From Pseudoalteromonas piscicida (GTDB lineage Bacteria; Pseudomonadota; Gammaproteobacteria; Enterobacterales; Alteromonadaceae), in the NCBI RefSeq assembly GCF_000238315.3, contig NZ_CP011925.1, positions 868,001-932,000 of the forward strand: a DNA stretch of 64,000 nucleotides, written 5' to 3'. Below the pieces are notes generated by a model, which saw nothing but the letters and a program-made list of their open reading frames with translations, had not been told where the DNA came from and did not search any database. Position 1 is the first letter of the stretch. Every line of letters starts with the position of its first letter. Of the stretch, positions 45,628-55,284 are shown piece by piece. Position numbers and translations under genes: made by a program.

Positions 45628-46638
45628 ATGACGATTAAAGTAGGGATCAATGGTTTTGGTCGAATGGGGCGTTTGGCGCTTCGCGCTAGCTTTGACTGGC
45701 CTGAAATCGAGTTTGTACAAATTAACGATCCTGCGGGCAATGCAGAAACCCTAGCACACTTGCTAGAGTTTGATTCTGTCCATGGTAAATGGCATCACAG
45801 TGTGTCTTTTCAAGATGAACAGATCCAAATAGGTGAAACTGTGTTGTCGGTGACTCAAAACAAAGAGATTGCGCAAACCGACTGGTCTCAATGTGACGTC
45901 GTGATCGAAGCGTCCGGAAAAATGAAAACCAAAGCTTTGCTGCAACAGTATTTAGATCAAGGCGTTAAGCGTGTTGTTGTTACGGCGCCGGTAAAAGAAG
46001 AAGGCGTATTGAATATTGTGATGGGAGTGAATGACCATCTATACGACGACATGCCCCACCAAATCGTAACAGCCGCTTCTTGTACCACGAACTGCTTAGC
46101 GCCAGTCGTAAAAGTATTGCAACAAAATATCGGCATAAAACATGGTTCGATGACAACTATTCACGACATCACCAATACGCAAACCATTTTGGATGCGCCA
46201 CATAAGGATTTACGCCGCGCGCGGGCCTGTGGCATGAGTTTAATTCCGACAACAACGGGTTCAGCGACTGCTATTACCCATATCTTTCCAGAATTAAAAG
46301 GTAAGCTAAATGGTCACGCCGTTCGTGTTCCGTTAGCAAATGCTTCATTAACAGACTGCGTGTTCGAGGTCGAGCGGCCAACTACAGTGGAAGAGATTAA
46401 CCACTGGATGGCGCAAGCCGCAGCTACTGAGCTTAAGGGTATTTTAGGTTATGAACCAAGACCATTAGTTTCTATTGACTATAAAACGGATCCTCGCTCT
46501 AGCATCGTCGATGCATTATCTACAATGGTAGTTAATGGTACTCAGGTTAAGTTGTACGTGTGGTACGACAACGAGTGGGGCTATGCAAATCGTACCGCGG
46601 AATTAGTACGTAAAGTCGGATTGTCGTTAGGCGAATAA
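45628..46638 (+). CDS. ArsJ-associated glyceraldehyde-3-phosphate dehydrogenase
   Basis: 336 residues. NAD-binding [14 protein letters not shown], catalytic SCTTNCLAP with the active-site Cys, [13 protein letters not shown] at the C-terminus. Lying between the arsR fusion and arsJ, it fits the GAPDH that forms 1-arseno-3-phosphoglycerate from arsenate and glyceraldehyde-3-phosphate, the substrate of ArsJ. GGAG precedes the ATG. Six bases separate it from arsJ. Confidence 0.9.
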   Translation: MTIKVGINGFGRMGRLALRASFDWPEIEFVQINDPAGNAETLAHLLEFDSVHGKWHHSVSFQDEQIQIGETVLSVTQNKEIAQTDWSQCDVVIEASGKMKTKALLQQYLDQGVKRVVVTAPVKEEGVLNIVMGVNDHLYDDMPHQIVTAASCTTNCLAPVVKVLQQNIGIKHGSMTTIHDITNTQTILDAPHKDLRRARACGMSLIPTTTGSATAITHIFPELKGKLNGHAVRVPLANASLTDCVFEVERPTTVEEINHWMAQAAATELKGILGYEPRPLVSIDYKTDPRSSIVDALSTMVVNGTQVKLYVWYDNEWGYANRTAELVRKVGLSLGE

Positions 46639-46644
46639 GGCATT

Positions 46645-47844
46645 ATGCAGCTGCGCAATATACCTCAAGATATCAAGCAGTACCTCATTGTGACAGGCAA
46701 CTATTGGGCGTTTACCTTAACGGATGGTGCGCTCAGAATGTTGGTGGTGCTTTATTTTCATCAATTGGGTTATAACCCGCTTGAAATTGCCATGCTATTT
46801 CTCTTCTATGAAATTTTTGGTGTTGTCACCAATTTAATTGGAGGATGGCTTGGCGCACGCATTGGCTTAAACCGCACCATGAATATTGGGTTAGGCATAC
46901 AAATAGTGGCATTATTGATGTTGGTAGTACCAACGCACTGGCTCACCGTGCCTTATGTTATGGCAGCACAGGCGCTCTCAGGTATTGCCAAAGATCTCAA
47001 TAAAATGAGTGCCAAAAGTGCGATAAAGGCCATCGTAAAATCGGGTGAAGAAGGGACCTTGTTTAAATGGGTAGCAATACTTACCGGCTCTAAAAATGCG
47101 CTAAAAGGCGTCGGATTTTTTCTTGGCGGGTTGTTGCTTACCTTACTTGGCTTTACCGGCGCGATGTGGTTGATGGCAATCATGTTGCTATTAGTGTGGC
47201 TATTTAGCCTTATCAGTTTAAAAAGCGATTTAGGCAAGGCTAAAAGCAAACCCAAATTTAGTGATGTATTTTCAAAAAGCCGAGCCATTAATATGCTGTC
47301 AGCCGCGCGATTGTTTTTATTTGCCGCACGGGATGTTTGGTTTGTGGTTGCGCTTCCTGTCTTTTTATCGCAGCAGTTCGGTTGGGATCATTGGTGGGTT
47401 GGTGGCTTTATGGCTACTTGGGTCATCGGTTATGGCATCGTGCAATCAACAACTCCTAGATTTATTAGTCGTGATACGTTTGCATCAACACCAAGTAAAG
47501 TCAGCGGATGGGCGTTGTATTTAGCGGCTATTCCGCTGTTGATTGCTATCTCACTTCAAGCGCAGCTCTGGACAAGCTTAGCCGTAGTAGGTGGACTTTT
47601 GCTCTTTGGTTTTGTGTTTGCTATCAATTCATCTATTCACAGCTATCTTATTGTGAGTTTGGCCGATAGTGATGGAGTGTCACTTGATGTGGGCTTCTAT
47701 TATATGGCGAACGCTATCGGGCGATTACTCGGTACAGTACTGTCAGGTTGGATCTTTTTGGAGTATGGATTAGCGGCTTGTTTAGTAATATCTTGTATAT
47801 TCTTAATCACAGCAGGACTGATTTCAAACAAAATTGTTAGGTAA
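46645..47844 (+). CDS. arsJ: Organoarsenical efflux MFS transporter ArsJ
   Basis: 399 residues, about twelve helices. N-terminal QYLIVTGNYWAFTLTDGALRMLVVLYFHQLGYNPLEIA is characteristic of ArsJ. It exports 1-arseno-3-phosphoglycerate, which breaks down outside to arsenate, giving net arsenate extrusion with the GAPDH. Last gene of the arsenic operon; no arsenite pump gene (arsB/acr3) is present in the window. Confidence 0.88.
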   Translation: MQLRNIPQDIKQYLIVTGNYWAFTLTDGALRMLVVLYFHQLGYNPLEIAMLFLFYEIFGVVTNLIGGWLGARIGLNRTMNIGLGIQIVALLMLVVPTHWLTVPYVMAAQALSGIAKDLNKMSAKSAIKAIVKSGEEGTLFKWVAILTGSKNALKGVGFFLGGLLLTLLGFTGAMWLMAIMLLLVWLFSLISLKSDLGKAKSKPKFSDVFSKSRAINMLSAARLFLFAARDVWFVVALPVFLSQQFGWDHWWVGGFMATWVIGYGIVQSTTPRFISRDTFASTPSKVSGWALYLAAIPLLIAISLQAQLWTSLAVVGGLLLFGFVFAINSSIHSYLIVSLADSDGVSLDVGFYYMANAIGRLLGTVLSGWIFLEYGLAACLVISCIFLITAGLISNKIVR

Positions 47845-47938
47845 ATGTGTTTGCTTGTGAATATTCTTGTTCCTTATATGGTTTCATGCTTTACTAATCT
47901 GGATTTATTCAGCTGACTATATATTAAGGAGAATATAA

Positions 47939-49036
47939 GTGAATAAATACCTGTCAGTTTCAAGTTTGGTGCTAGCGGCTATATTAACTTTAACTAAGGT
48001 TGCTACAGCTGAAGCTTCAGCCAGAGAAATGTATGATTCGGAATTATATTATACATGTGATGCAAGTAACGCTGAAAACTTTGCTAAAAAGTATCTGCCA
48101 GTACTGACGTGTTATGAAAATGAAGGAGTAATTGGTAGAGAGCACATCCAAGAATGTTGCTCTGATACTAAAGAAGTCTCAATTATCAATGCAAACTCTA
48201 AGCTGAAGTGGCTTTATAAGTTATGGCATGCTAATCAAGGAGGGGTTAGTGCGGAAATGGAGCTTCTAAGTCAAATTTTACCTGTACCAAATCATGCAAA
48301 TGCATTAGCGGACGAGTTAATCAAGTCTTATGATGCTTGGGGCCGAGCAACAACGATAGTTTCCCAAGAGTATAATTCATCAAGTATGCAATCTACGCTG
48401 GCTATCGATACTAGCACTAGCCGCCAGCAAACGTTATCTGAAAATAACTGTGAAAATGAAGCTATTACCCGAGCTGCAAAACTCGCTTTCGACGATAGGA
48501 CAAGAACGACTCTACGAAGACGTGCGGAAAATGAATTAATTGAAGAATATGGTAGCTTAGGGGTGGCATTTGAGACTACTCGTGTTACTCAGTTTGGCTT
48601 CAAGATAGGTTTGGGAAGTGTTGGATTTAAAGATCAAGTAGAGTATGTACCGCGAAGAAGAATGATAGATATAGAGTTTCATGATGCACTGAATGGCAAC
48701 CATAGAGTGGTATATAATTTAGAGTTTAGTAATGGTATTCGCATGGATTTAAACAAAGACATGACGAAATTTGCAGGAATAACCGTGCGCCATTTAAGGG
48801 AGAGTCCTGCAAGCCAAAACGTAATGAGGAATTGCATTATCGAAACGCTTAATATATATAGAAAAGCGAGTGTGAAAAGTAGTGATACTTCAGATGGTGC
48901 TATTGATTTACCGCCAGCTACTGGGCGATATCCAAGTCGCAATTCTGGTGGAGGTGTAGGTGGAGAGTTTTGTACATGGACTTTCTATGATCCTTGGGGA
49001 GAGGTGCTTTTCGAAATGGAAGGCGGTTGTCCGTAA
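47939..49036 (+). CDS. Secreted hypothetical protein
   Basis: 365 residues; GTG start with AAGGAG seven bases upstream. Signal peptide about 25 residues (ending ATAEA). About eight Cys, including an adjacent pair (ECCSDT), and a Gly-rich segment before the C-terminal EFCTWTFYDPWGEVLFEMEGGCP. No family recognised. It sits between the arsenic operon and the lacI-type gene, and nothing shows a functional link to either. Confidence 0.65.
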   Translation: MNKYLSVSSLVLAAILTLTKVATAEASAREMYDSELYYTCDASNAENFAKKYLPVLTCYENEGVIGREHIQECCSDTKEVSIINANSKLKWLYKLWHANQGGVSAEMELLSQILPVPNHANALADELIKSYDAWGRATTIVSQEYNSSSMQSTLAIDTSTSRQQTLSENNCENEAITRAAKLAFDDRTRTTLRRRAENELIEEYGSLGVAFETTRVTQFGFKIGLGSVGFKDQVEYVPRRRMIDIEFHDALNGNHRVVYNLEFSNGIRMDLNKDMTKFAGITVRHLRESPASQNVMRNCIIETLNIYRKASVKSSDTSDGAIDLPPATGRYPSRNSGGGVGGEFCTWTFYDPWGEVLFEMEGGCP

Positions 49037-49072
49037 GGAGCTTCTCATATTTAAGTATTTAGCTTGGGGCAA

Positions 49073-50103
49073 TTAACAGCTTTGCCCCATTTTTAAGGTA
49101 TAGCCAAGCATTACTTTAGCATCGCTTTTATCTAAGAAGAGTTTGGCTGCTTCTCGGCCTTTTTCTTCACTATTTTGATGAATGGTAGTTAGGCTGGGGC
49201 TAAAGCGTAGCGCTTCATCAACGCCATCAAAACCAACGACTTTAAGCTCCTGCGGTATCTTTACACCAAGTTTTTTGGCTTCTCTTAACAGCGGTAGTGC
49301 AATTAAGTCACTCATACACAGTACGGTATTAGGCCTTGGTGAGAGGTTAAGTAGTTCTTTTGCTGCGATATTTGCAAACCTTTCGCTGCTTTCAGGAATA
49401 TTCCATACTCTGTCTTCGCCAAGTGTTAACCCACACTCTTCAATGGCTTTGAGATATCCGCTATAGCGCTGATGCGCAATAGAAGTCTCTAAGTCTATTA
49501 GGCTTTGCTCGTATACGCGGCAGAGCAAATCAGTGTCTAATAATCTCAAACCAAAAATAGCAACATCACTTTCGTCGTTTAGTGCTTTACTCGCTACGTC
49601 AAAGGCGGCTTGTTGGTTGTCTATATTAATACTGGCATGCGAGGGCAAATCAAAGTCAACCGTCACAACCTGTTTGCTAACATTCGCAAGATGCTCAATT
49701 AACTTGGGATTACGCGGGCGGCCATAACAAATTAAGCCGTCGACGAAATCGACAATGTCTCCGACATTATCTGCGGTGCCTGAGAACAGTAGTAGGTTAA
49801 TATGCTGAGCTTCTAAAACGCTTGCAACTCCTCGCATAAAGCTACTTGCAACGGGATCTGATACCATATATTCAACGCTATCGGGTAGTACCAGCGCGAC
49901 AATGTTAAACGAGCCCTTACGCAGCGATTGGGCTGCCTTGTTAGGTCCAAAATAACCCAATTCTTTACAGGCTTTTAAAATTTCTTCTCGTTTGGATTTA
50001 GAAAGTTGATCTGGTCTGTTAAAAGCATTCGATACAGTTGCATTTGACACGCCTAATTCCGCCGCAATGCTTTTGAGCGTCCATTTTTTTTGTCGTTACT
50101 CAT
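49073..50103 (-). pseudogene. LacI/GalR-family regulator of the sucrose genes, frameshifted at an A8 tract
   Basis: From the ATG at 50103 (AAGGGG eight bases upstream) the frame reads MSND and then shifts at eight A residues (50084-50091). One more A would join it to KKWTLKSIAAELG, completing the helix-turn-helix (TLKSIAAELGVSNATVSNAF). The remaining frame then continues uninterrupted through a normal periplasmic-binding-like sensor domain (RKGSFNIVALVLP, VVGFDGVDEALRFSPSLTTI). A GTG at 50050 gives 325 residues but no complete DNA-binding head. Probable regulator of the TTAATCGATTAA sites. The lesion may be a sequencing error, true mutation, or a slippage-regulated site. Confidence 0.8.
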
Positions 50104-50274
50104 TGGCAGGACCCCTTAATACAGTCAGGCATATGGCAATGGTTTAGTTCATCTTAACTAGTAAACACCTTAAATAACAAGCAATAATAGATTATTGTCG
50201 CAATCTAGTTTAAAGAAAATAGTCAATGAGGTATGATGCGCCCATACTTTTATTGCAAATTGTTCTCATAATCA

Positions 50275-50502
50275 ATGACATTAGATAAACTTTCCAAAAA
50301 TAGCGCAGCGACCATCACTTCTCTTACCCATCCAGATACTGCGTTACTGAGTCGAATAATGGCACTTGGAATTATTCCTGGTGAGCAAATAGAAGTCATT
50401 AACGTCGCCCCACTTGGATGCCCGATGCAAGTGAAAATTGGCGACACCTTTGTGAGCGTGCGTAAGGCCGATGCACAGTTCGTTGAAATTGAAGTTTTAT
50501 AA
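50275..50502 (+). CDS. feoA: FeoA, ferrous iron transport protein A
   Basis: 75 residues forming an SH3-like fold. MTLDKLSKNSAATITSL at the start, RIMALGIIPGEQIEVINVAPLGCPMQVKI in the middle (the FeoA signature) and VSVRKADAQFVEIEVL at the end. It supports FeoB function at the membrane. Eighteen bases precede feoB, so they form an operon. A partly Fur-like stretch (TTGTTCTCATAATCA) overlaps the start region, but it is weak. Confidence 0.9.
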   Translation: MTLDKLSKNSAATITSLTHPDTALLSRIMALGIIPGEQIEVINVAPLGCPMQVKIGDTFVSVRKADAQFVEIEVL

Positions 50503-50520
50503 GTTATTAAGGGCTCACGT

Positions 50521-52605
50521 ATGAAAATTGCGTTAGTGGGCAACCCGAACTGCGGGAAAACCACATTATTTAACCGCCTGACCGGCTCTAAACAAAAAGT
50601 AGGGAGCTGGCCAGGGGTAACTGTCGAGAAAAAATTCGGCTATTTTGCTTTAGAAAACACAAACGTAGAATTGGTAGATTTGCCCGGGCTCTATAGCATG
50701 GAACAAATTGAACCAAGCCAAGATGAGCAAATCGCGTGTGACTTCCTAAAGCAAAATGAAGCTGACGTCATCATTAACATCGTGGATGCCGCAAACTTAC
50801 AGCGAAATCTAGTATTAACTTCCCAGCTGAAAGAATTAGGCAAACCTATTCTCGTTGTTGCAAATATGGTTGATGTCGCAACACAGCGTGGGAGAAAGTT
50901 AGATTTAAAAAGACTCTCTGAACAGTTAGGGTTACCTGTAGTGCCATTCCACGGTGCTAAAGGTACAGGGCAAGAAGCGTTGTTGGAACAACTCGCACAG
51001 ATCACTCGGTTTCCAAAAGCACCTGTGATGGAAAACACCGAAAGCACTAGCAGCGATCCACTCGAAAAAGCGGTTGCTCGTCACCGAGCAGTGAAAAAGT
51101 TGGCTGATGGCGTAAGTATCATTACGCCAAAACGTGCAGATACGACAGAAACGCTTGATAAAATCGTGCTCAACCGCTGGCTTGGTGTACCTATTTTCTT
51201 AGCCATGATGTATTTAATGTTTACCATTGCGGTGAATGTTGGTGCTGTATTTATCGACTTTTTTGACATCGCCGTGGGCGCCTTACTTATCGATGGTGTA
51301 AAAATCTTGCTAACAGATATTGGCGCACCTCAATGGCTGGGTGTGTTATTGGCTGATGGTTTTGGTGCGGGTATTCAATTAGTGGCGACCTTCATCCCTG
51401 TTATTGCGGTGCTATATCTGTGCTTATCCATTTTGGAAGATAGTGGTTATCTTTCTCGGGCCGCGTTTGTTATTGACCGTTTGATGTCATCCATTGGTCT
51501 ACCGGGCAATGCTTTTGTACCTTTGATCGTTGGATTCGGCTGTAATGTGCCTGCGGTTATGGCGTCAAGAACGATGGGTCGAGAGTCAGATAGATTACTG
51601 ACGATTATTATGGCGCCATTTATGTCCTGCGGTGCACGTTTGACGGTATATGCGTTATTTGCAGCGGCTTTCTTTCCAACGAACGGAGCCAATGTTGTTT
51701 TTGGTCTGTATTTGCTTGGCATAGTGGTTGCGGTAGGTTCTGGCTTTTTATTTAGAAAGCAAGTATTCAAAACGCAAAAATTACCCTCATTTACCGAGAT
51801 GCCAGCGTATCATATGCCAATTTGGCGCAATATATTCATTACCACTTGGCAGCGTCTGAGCGGCTTTATCAAACGTGCTGGCAAAACAATTGTCATGGTG
51901 GTTATTTTACTCAGTGCATTAAACTCGATTGGTACCGATGGCTCGTTTGGCAATGAGAATACAGATAGGTCACTTTTGGCGAAGGCTGCACAAGTGGTCA
52001 CGCCAATCTTCGAGCCAATTGGGTTAAAAGAGGAAAACTGGCCTGCTACGGTTGGTGTTGTGACTGGTATGTTTGCCAAAGAAGCTATTGTCGGTACTTT
52101 AGATGCGCTTTATACCGGTGTCGAAGAAGAAGGTGGAGAGTTTTCATTGTTGGCTTCGTTAAAAGAAGCGTTGATGACCATAGTAGACAATAGTAAAGAT
52201 CTTATCGCAAACCTTGGTGATCCATTAGGACTTAACGAATTAGAGTCAGGCGCTGAAAGTGGCACTGCGCTACTTACTGCAATGGCCGCGAAATTTAATG
52301 GTCAAATCGGTGCATTTAGTTATCTTGTCTTTATCTTACTTTATACGCCTTGTGTAGCGGTATTAGGTGCAATTAAACGTGAATCTGGCGGTAAGTGGAT
52401 GTGGCTAGTGATTGGCTGGACGACCTCAATTGCTTATATCATGGCGACTTTAGTTTACCAAGCTAGTCAGTTAAACACCTCGCCAACGAGTGCTTCGCTT
52501 TGGATTATAGCGATGTTGTTGTTTGGATTTGCATGGTGGAAAGGATTATCCCGACTGGGTAATAAACTTAACCAACCACCAACCTATCAAATAAACTTAG
52601 GTTAG
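50521..52605 (+). CDS. feoB: FeoB, ferrous iron transporter with G domain
   Basis: 694 residues. G domain: G1 GNPNCGKTT, G3 DLPGLYSM, G4 NMVD. A helical bundle precedes the membrane part (from about residue 220) with two Gate motifs and the Cys-containing CGARLTVYALF. Imports Fe(II) in a GTP-dependent manner. Shorter than E. coli FeoB but usual for marine relatives. No feoC follows. A terminator lies just downstream. Confidence 0.95.
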   Translation: MKIALVGNPNCGKTTLFNRLTGSKQKVGSWPGVTVEKKFGYFALENTNVELVDLPGLYSMEQIEPSQDEQIACDFLKQNEADVIINIVDAANLQRNLVLTSQLKELGKPILVVANMVDVATQRGRKLDLKRLSEQLGLPVVPFHGAKGTGQEALLEQLAQITRFPKAPVMENTESTSSDPLEKAVARHRAVKKLADGVSIITPKRADTTETLDKIVLNRWLGVPIFLAMMYLMFTIAVNVGAVFIDFFDIAVGALLIDGVKILLTDIGAPQWLGVLLADGFGAGIQLVATFIPVIAVLYLCLSILEDSGYLSRAAFVIDRLMSSIGLPGNAFVPLIVGFGCNVPAVMASRTMGRESDRLLTIIMAPFMSCGARLTVYALFAAAFFPTNGANVVFGLYLLGIVVAVGSGFLFRKQVFKTQKLPSFTEMPAYHMPIWRNIFITTWQRLSGFIKRAGKTIVMVVILLSALNSIGTDGSFGNENTDRSLLAKAAQVVTPIFEPIGLKEENWPATVGVVTGMFAKEAIVGTLDALYTGVEEEGGEFSLLASLKEALMTIVDNSKDLIANLGDPLGLNELESGAESGTALLTAMAAKFNGQIGAFSYLVFILLYTPCVAVLGAIKRESGGKWMWLVIGWTTSIAYIMATLVYQASQLNTSPTSASLWIIAMLLFGFAWWKGLSRLGNKLNQPPTYQINLG

Positions 52606-52630
52606 TTATTCAAAAGCTTGGTTAATTGAG

Positions 52631-52653
52631 CGGCACTTAGAGCGCCGTTTTTT
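52631..52653 (+). terminator. Rho-independent terminator of feoAB
   Basis: CGGC-A-CT / AG-C-GCCG stem with six T residues, 25 bases after the feoB stop. Confidence 0.7.
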
Positions 52654-52671
52654 ATGTCTGGTATTGAGCAA

Positions 52672-52703
52672 AAAAAAGCAGTGCTAACTGAGTCAGCACT
52701 GCC
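52672..52703 (-). terminator. Minus-strand terminator without a recognised gene
   Basis: GCAGTGCT/AGCACTGC stem with an A-run on its left, giving T residues when read on the minus strand. No minus-strand gene lies upstream (52704-52870); it may end a small RNA or act as extra feoAB insulation. Confidence 0.5.
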
Positions 52704-52871
52704 AACAACTCTAAATCAATCAAGGGGAGTCTTCAAAAAGGAGATTACGCCGCTTTATTGACGGAAGAGTGACGCAACAATGAAAGATTTATGACTGTGA
52801 AAATTTCACTTTGCTTCTAGCTTAAAATCGCTTAATTTTTAGCTCTATTCTTGCTGTTAACAGGGACAATA

Positions 52872-53300
52872 ATGATAACCACTGATACTCCTCTAATTTT
52901 ACGCCATCTTGATACTATCCATGCGCTGATCTCTAATTCTTATTGGGCAAAACAAATGCCTAAAGTATTGCTAGAAAAAGCCATTCAAAATAGTCTGAGC
53001 TTCATGTATTTGGATGATAAAGGCGAGTTTCAGGGTTTTTGTCGCGTGATAACCGACTATGCCACCTTTGCCTATCTTGCCGACGTGATAGTTGAGGAAA
53101 GTGCCAGAGGTAAAGGGGTAGACAAAGCGATTGTTCAAGCCGTGGTTGACCATCCAGAGCTACAAGGCTTAAGGCGCTTTATGCTGGCAACTTTTGATGC
53201 GCATACTCTATATGAAAAATTCGGCTTTGCAGCGGTGCCAGATCCAAGTATTTTGATGCAGATCAGCCATCCTACAATATATTCGGATTTACAAAATTAA
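52872..53300 (+). CDS. GNAT-family N-acetyltransferase
   Basis: 142 residues from ATG 52872, which has AGGGA upstream; the longer frame from 52851 lacks this. The core reads LADVIVEESARGKGVDKAIVQAVV with RGKGVD as the acetyl-CoA loop, then FMLATFDAHTLYEKFGFAAVPDP, the typical C-terminal GNAT end. Substrate unknown. Stands alone between feoAB and the Kef-type gene. Confidence 0.85.
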   Translation: MITTDTPLILRHLDTIHALISNSYWAKQMPKVLLEKAIQNSLSFMYLDDKGEFQGFCRVITDYATFAYLADVIVEESARGKGVDKAIVQAVVDHPELQGLRRFMLATFDAHTLYEKFGFAAVPDPSILMQISHPTIYSDLQN

Positions 53301-53405
53301 TTGCTGGATTTTAGTCACTTATATTTTGTTTTTTAGAACGAAGACTGGATAAATGGACTTACCCTGAACATAATAAAGACGATAACAACAACAGGTGTCT
53401 TTATT

Positions 53406-55259
53406 ATGTTACTGCTCGCGACTATCTATTTGGCTGCTGCGATATTGGCGGTGCCAATCGCTAAACGGCTAGGGCTCGGCTCTGTGCTTGGATATTTATT
53501 GGCAGGGATCCTAATTGGTCCTCATCTTCTTCATCTTGTGGGAGAGCAAACTGACGTCATGCACTTTGCCGAGTTTGGCGTGGTGATGATGCTATTCTTA
53601 GTCGGGCTTGAGTTACAACCCAAAAGGCTCTGGACGATGCGCCGCTCTATAGTTGGTCTCGGTGGCTTACAAGTGGTTATCACAACGGCTGTACTCTATT
53701 TCGCGATTGATTTAGCGCTTGACTTTTTGTGGCAGCAATCATTAGCTATTGCGTTAATGTTGGCACTGTCTTCTACCGCCATTGCACTGCAAACCTTAAA
53801 TGAAAAAGGCTTGATTAAACAATCTGGCGGTCAAAATGCGTTTTCGGTGTTGTTATTTCAAGATATAGCCGTGATCCCCATTCTCGCGATTATGCCGTTG
53901 TTAGCATTTAGTGATTTGGCTGTGAGTGATGGCCACGGCAATTTGTTACATGCTTTCCCGACTTACCTCCAAGTGGCTATTTCTGTTTTTGTGATTTTGG
54001 CTATCATCGCCGCTGGGCATTATGTCGCCGCGCCGTTATTTAGATATATTGCCAGCACTCGAATGCGCGAGCTATTTACCGTAGTGGCGCTATTTATCGT
54101 TATCGCCACCGCGTTATTGATGCAAAGCATTGGTTTATCCCCAGCGCTTGGAACATTTCTCGCGGGTGTTGTTCTCGCGGAAAGTGAATTTCGCCATGAA
54201 TTAGAAGCCGATATTGAACCGTTTAAAGGGTTACTTCTTGGCCTCTTTTTCATGACAGTCGGCGCATCAATCGACTTTTCCTTATTGGCACAAAAATGGT
54301 TATTTATTTTAGCGTCAGTGGTGCTATTAATGGGGTTAAAGGCGGTTATTTTATATTTGTTGGCAACGGTGTTTTCACTGCATAAGCGAGCGACATGGTT
54401 ATTTACCGCAGCCCTGTGTCAAGGCGGGGAGTTTGCGTTTGTACTACTTTCTGTTACTGGCAGTTTAGCAATCTTAACTCCAGATCAAGTCGCGTTAGTT
54501 ACACTGGTTGTTGCGGTATCTATGCTCGGATCACCCCTCATTTTTATTCTTTATGACAAAATAGTTGAACGTCAGGCCAATACTACTCAAGAACAAGATA
54601 GCTTAGAGACGATGGAAGCGACACAAAACGTTATTGTGGTCGGCTACGGGCGTTTTGGCCAAGTGATAGGGCGCTTGCTCCATGCTCAGGGTTATCATTT
54701 ATCGATCTTGGATCACAGCCCAAGTCAAATTGAATTACTCCGTCGCTTTGGCAATCAAGTGTTTTATGGCGATGGTGCACGATTAGATTTGCTCGAAGCC
54801 GCAGGGGCTCACGAAGCGCAAATGCTGGTCGTAGCGATTGATGAACCAGATAAAACCCTCAAAATCGTCAGGTTAGCGCAACAACACTTCCCTAATCTAA
54901 AACTTGTTGTCCGTGCGACCGACCGTCGTCATGCCTACCAACTAATAAAATTGGGTGTCACTGCCTTTGAGCGAGAAACTTTTGTCTCTGCTGTGAAGCT
55001 AGGTGAGCAGGCGCTTAAGTTATTGGGCCATAGTGAAGAAGATGTCGCACGAGCGGGTTACCTCTTTACCAAACACGATGTTGAATCTATGCACATGCTC
55101 GCCGATGTGTGGGGAGACGATGAAAGCTATGGTATTGCGATCCGTCAGCGTATGGCTGACCTCAAACAGGTACTTCAGGCGGACGAAAAAGCGCAAGAAG
55201 ATCTTAATACCTGCCATGGTGAAAATTGTGAAGATAAACCACCAGCCATAAAACAATAA
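53406..55259 (+). CDS. CPA2 (Kef-type) cation:proton antiporter with RCK domain
   Basis: 617 residues. N-terminal twelve to thirteen helices of the Na+/H+ exchanger fold (GSVLGYLLAGILIGP, FLVGLELQPKRL, ALSSTAIALQTLNEKG) followed by an RCK-N domain (about 400-520; NVIVVGYGRFGQVIGRLL, nucleotide loop). Resembles KefB/KefC, which extrude potassium in exchange for protons, often gated by glutathione adducts. The soluble ending has a His/Glu/Lys-rich tail. 25 bases separate it from the LysR gene on the same strand. Confidence 0.88.
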   Translation: MLLLATIYLAAAILAVPIAKRLGLGSVLGYLLAGILIGPHLLHLVGEQTDVMHFAEFGVVMMLFLVGLELQPKRLWTMRRSIVGLGGLQVVITTAVLYFAIDLALDFLWQQSLAIALMLALSSTAIALQTLNEKGLIKQSGGQNAFSVLLFQDIAVIPILAIMPLLAFSDLAVSDGHGNLLHAFPTYLQVAISVFVILAIIAAGHYVAAPLFRYIASTRMRELFTVVALFIVIATALLMQSIGLSPALGTFLAGVVLAESEFRHELEADIEPFKGLLLGLFFMTVGASIDFSLLAQKWLFILASVVLLMGLKAVILYLLATVFSLHKRATWLFTAALCQGGEFAFVLLSVTGSLAILTPDQVALVTLVVAVSMLGSPLIFILYDKIVERQANTTQEQDSLETMEATQNVIVVGYGRFGQVIGRLLHAQGYHLSILDHSPSQIELLRRFGNQVFYGDGARLDLLEAAGAHEAQMLVVAIDEPDKTLKIVRLAQQHFPNLKLVVRATDRRHAYQLIKLGVTAFERETFVSAVKLGEQALKLLGHSEEDVARAGYLFTKHDVESMHMLADVWGDDESYGIAIRQRMADLKQVLQADEKAQEDLNTCHGENCEDKPPAIKQ

Positions 55260-55284
55260 CGTATAAATATTAGGTTAAATCAGT

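Noticed and set aside
50250..50275. Fur box upstream of feoA
   Set aside because: TTGTTCTCATAATCA is only partly similar to the consensus and overlaps the start codon region; too weak to list separately.
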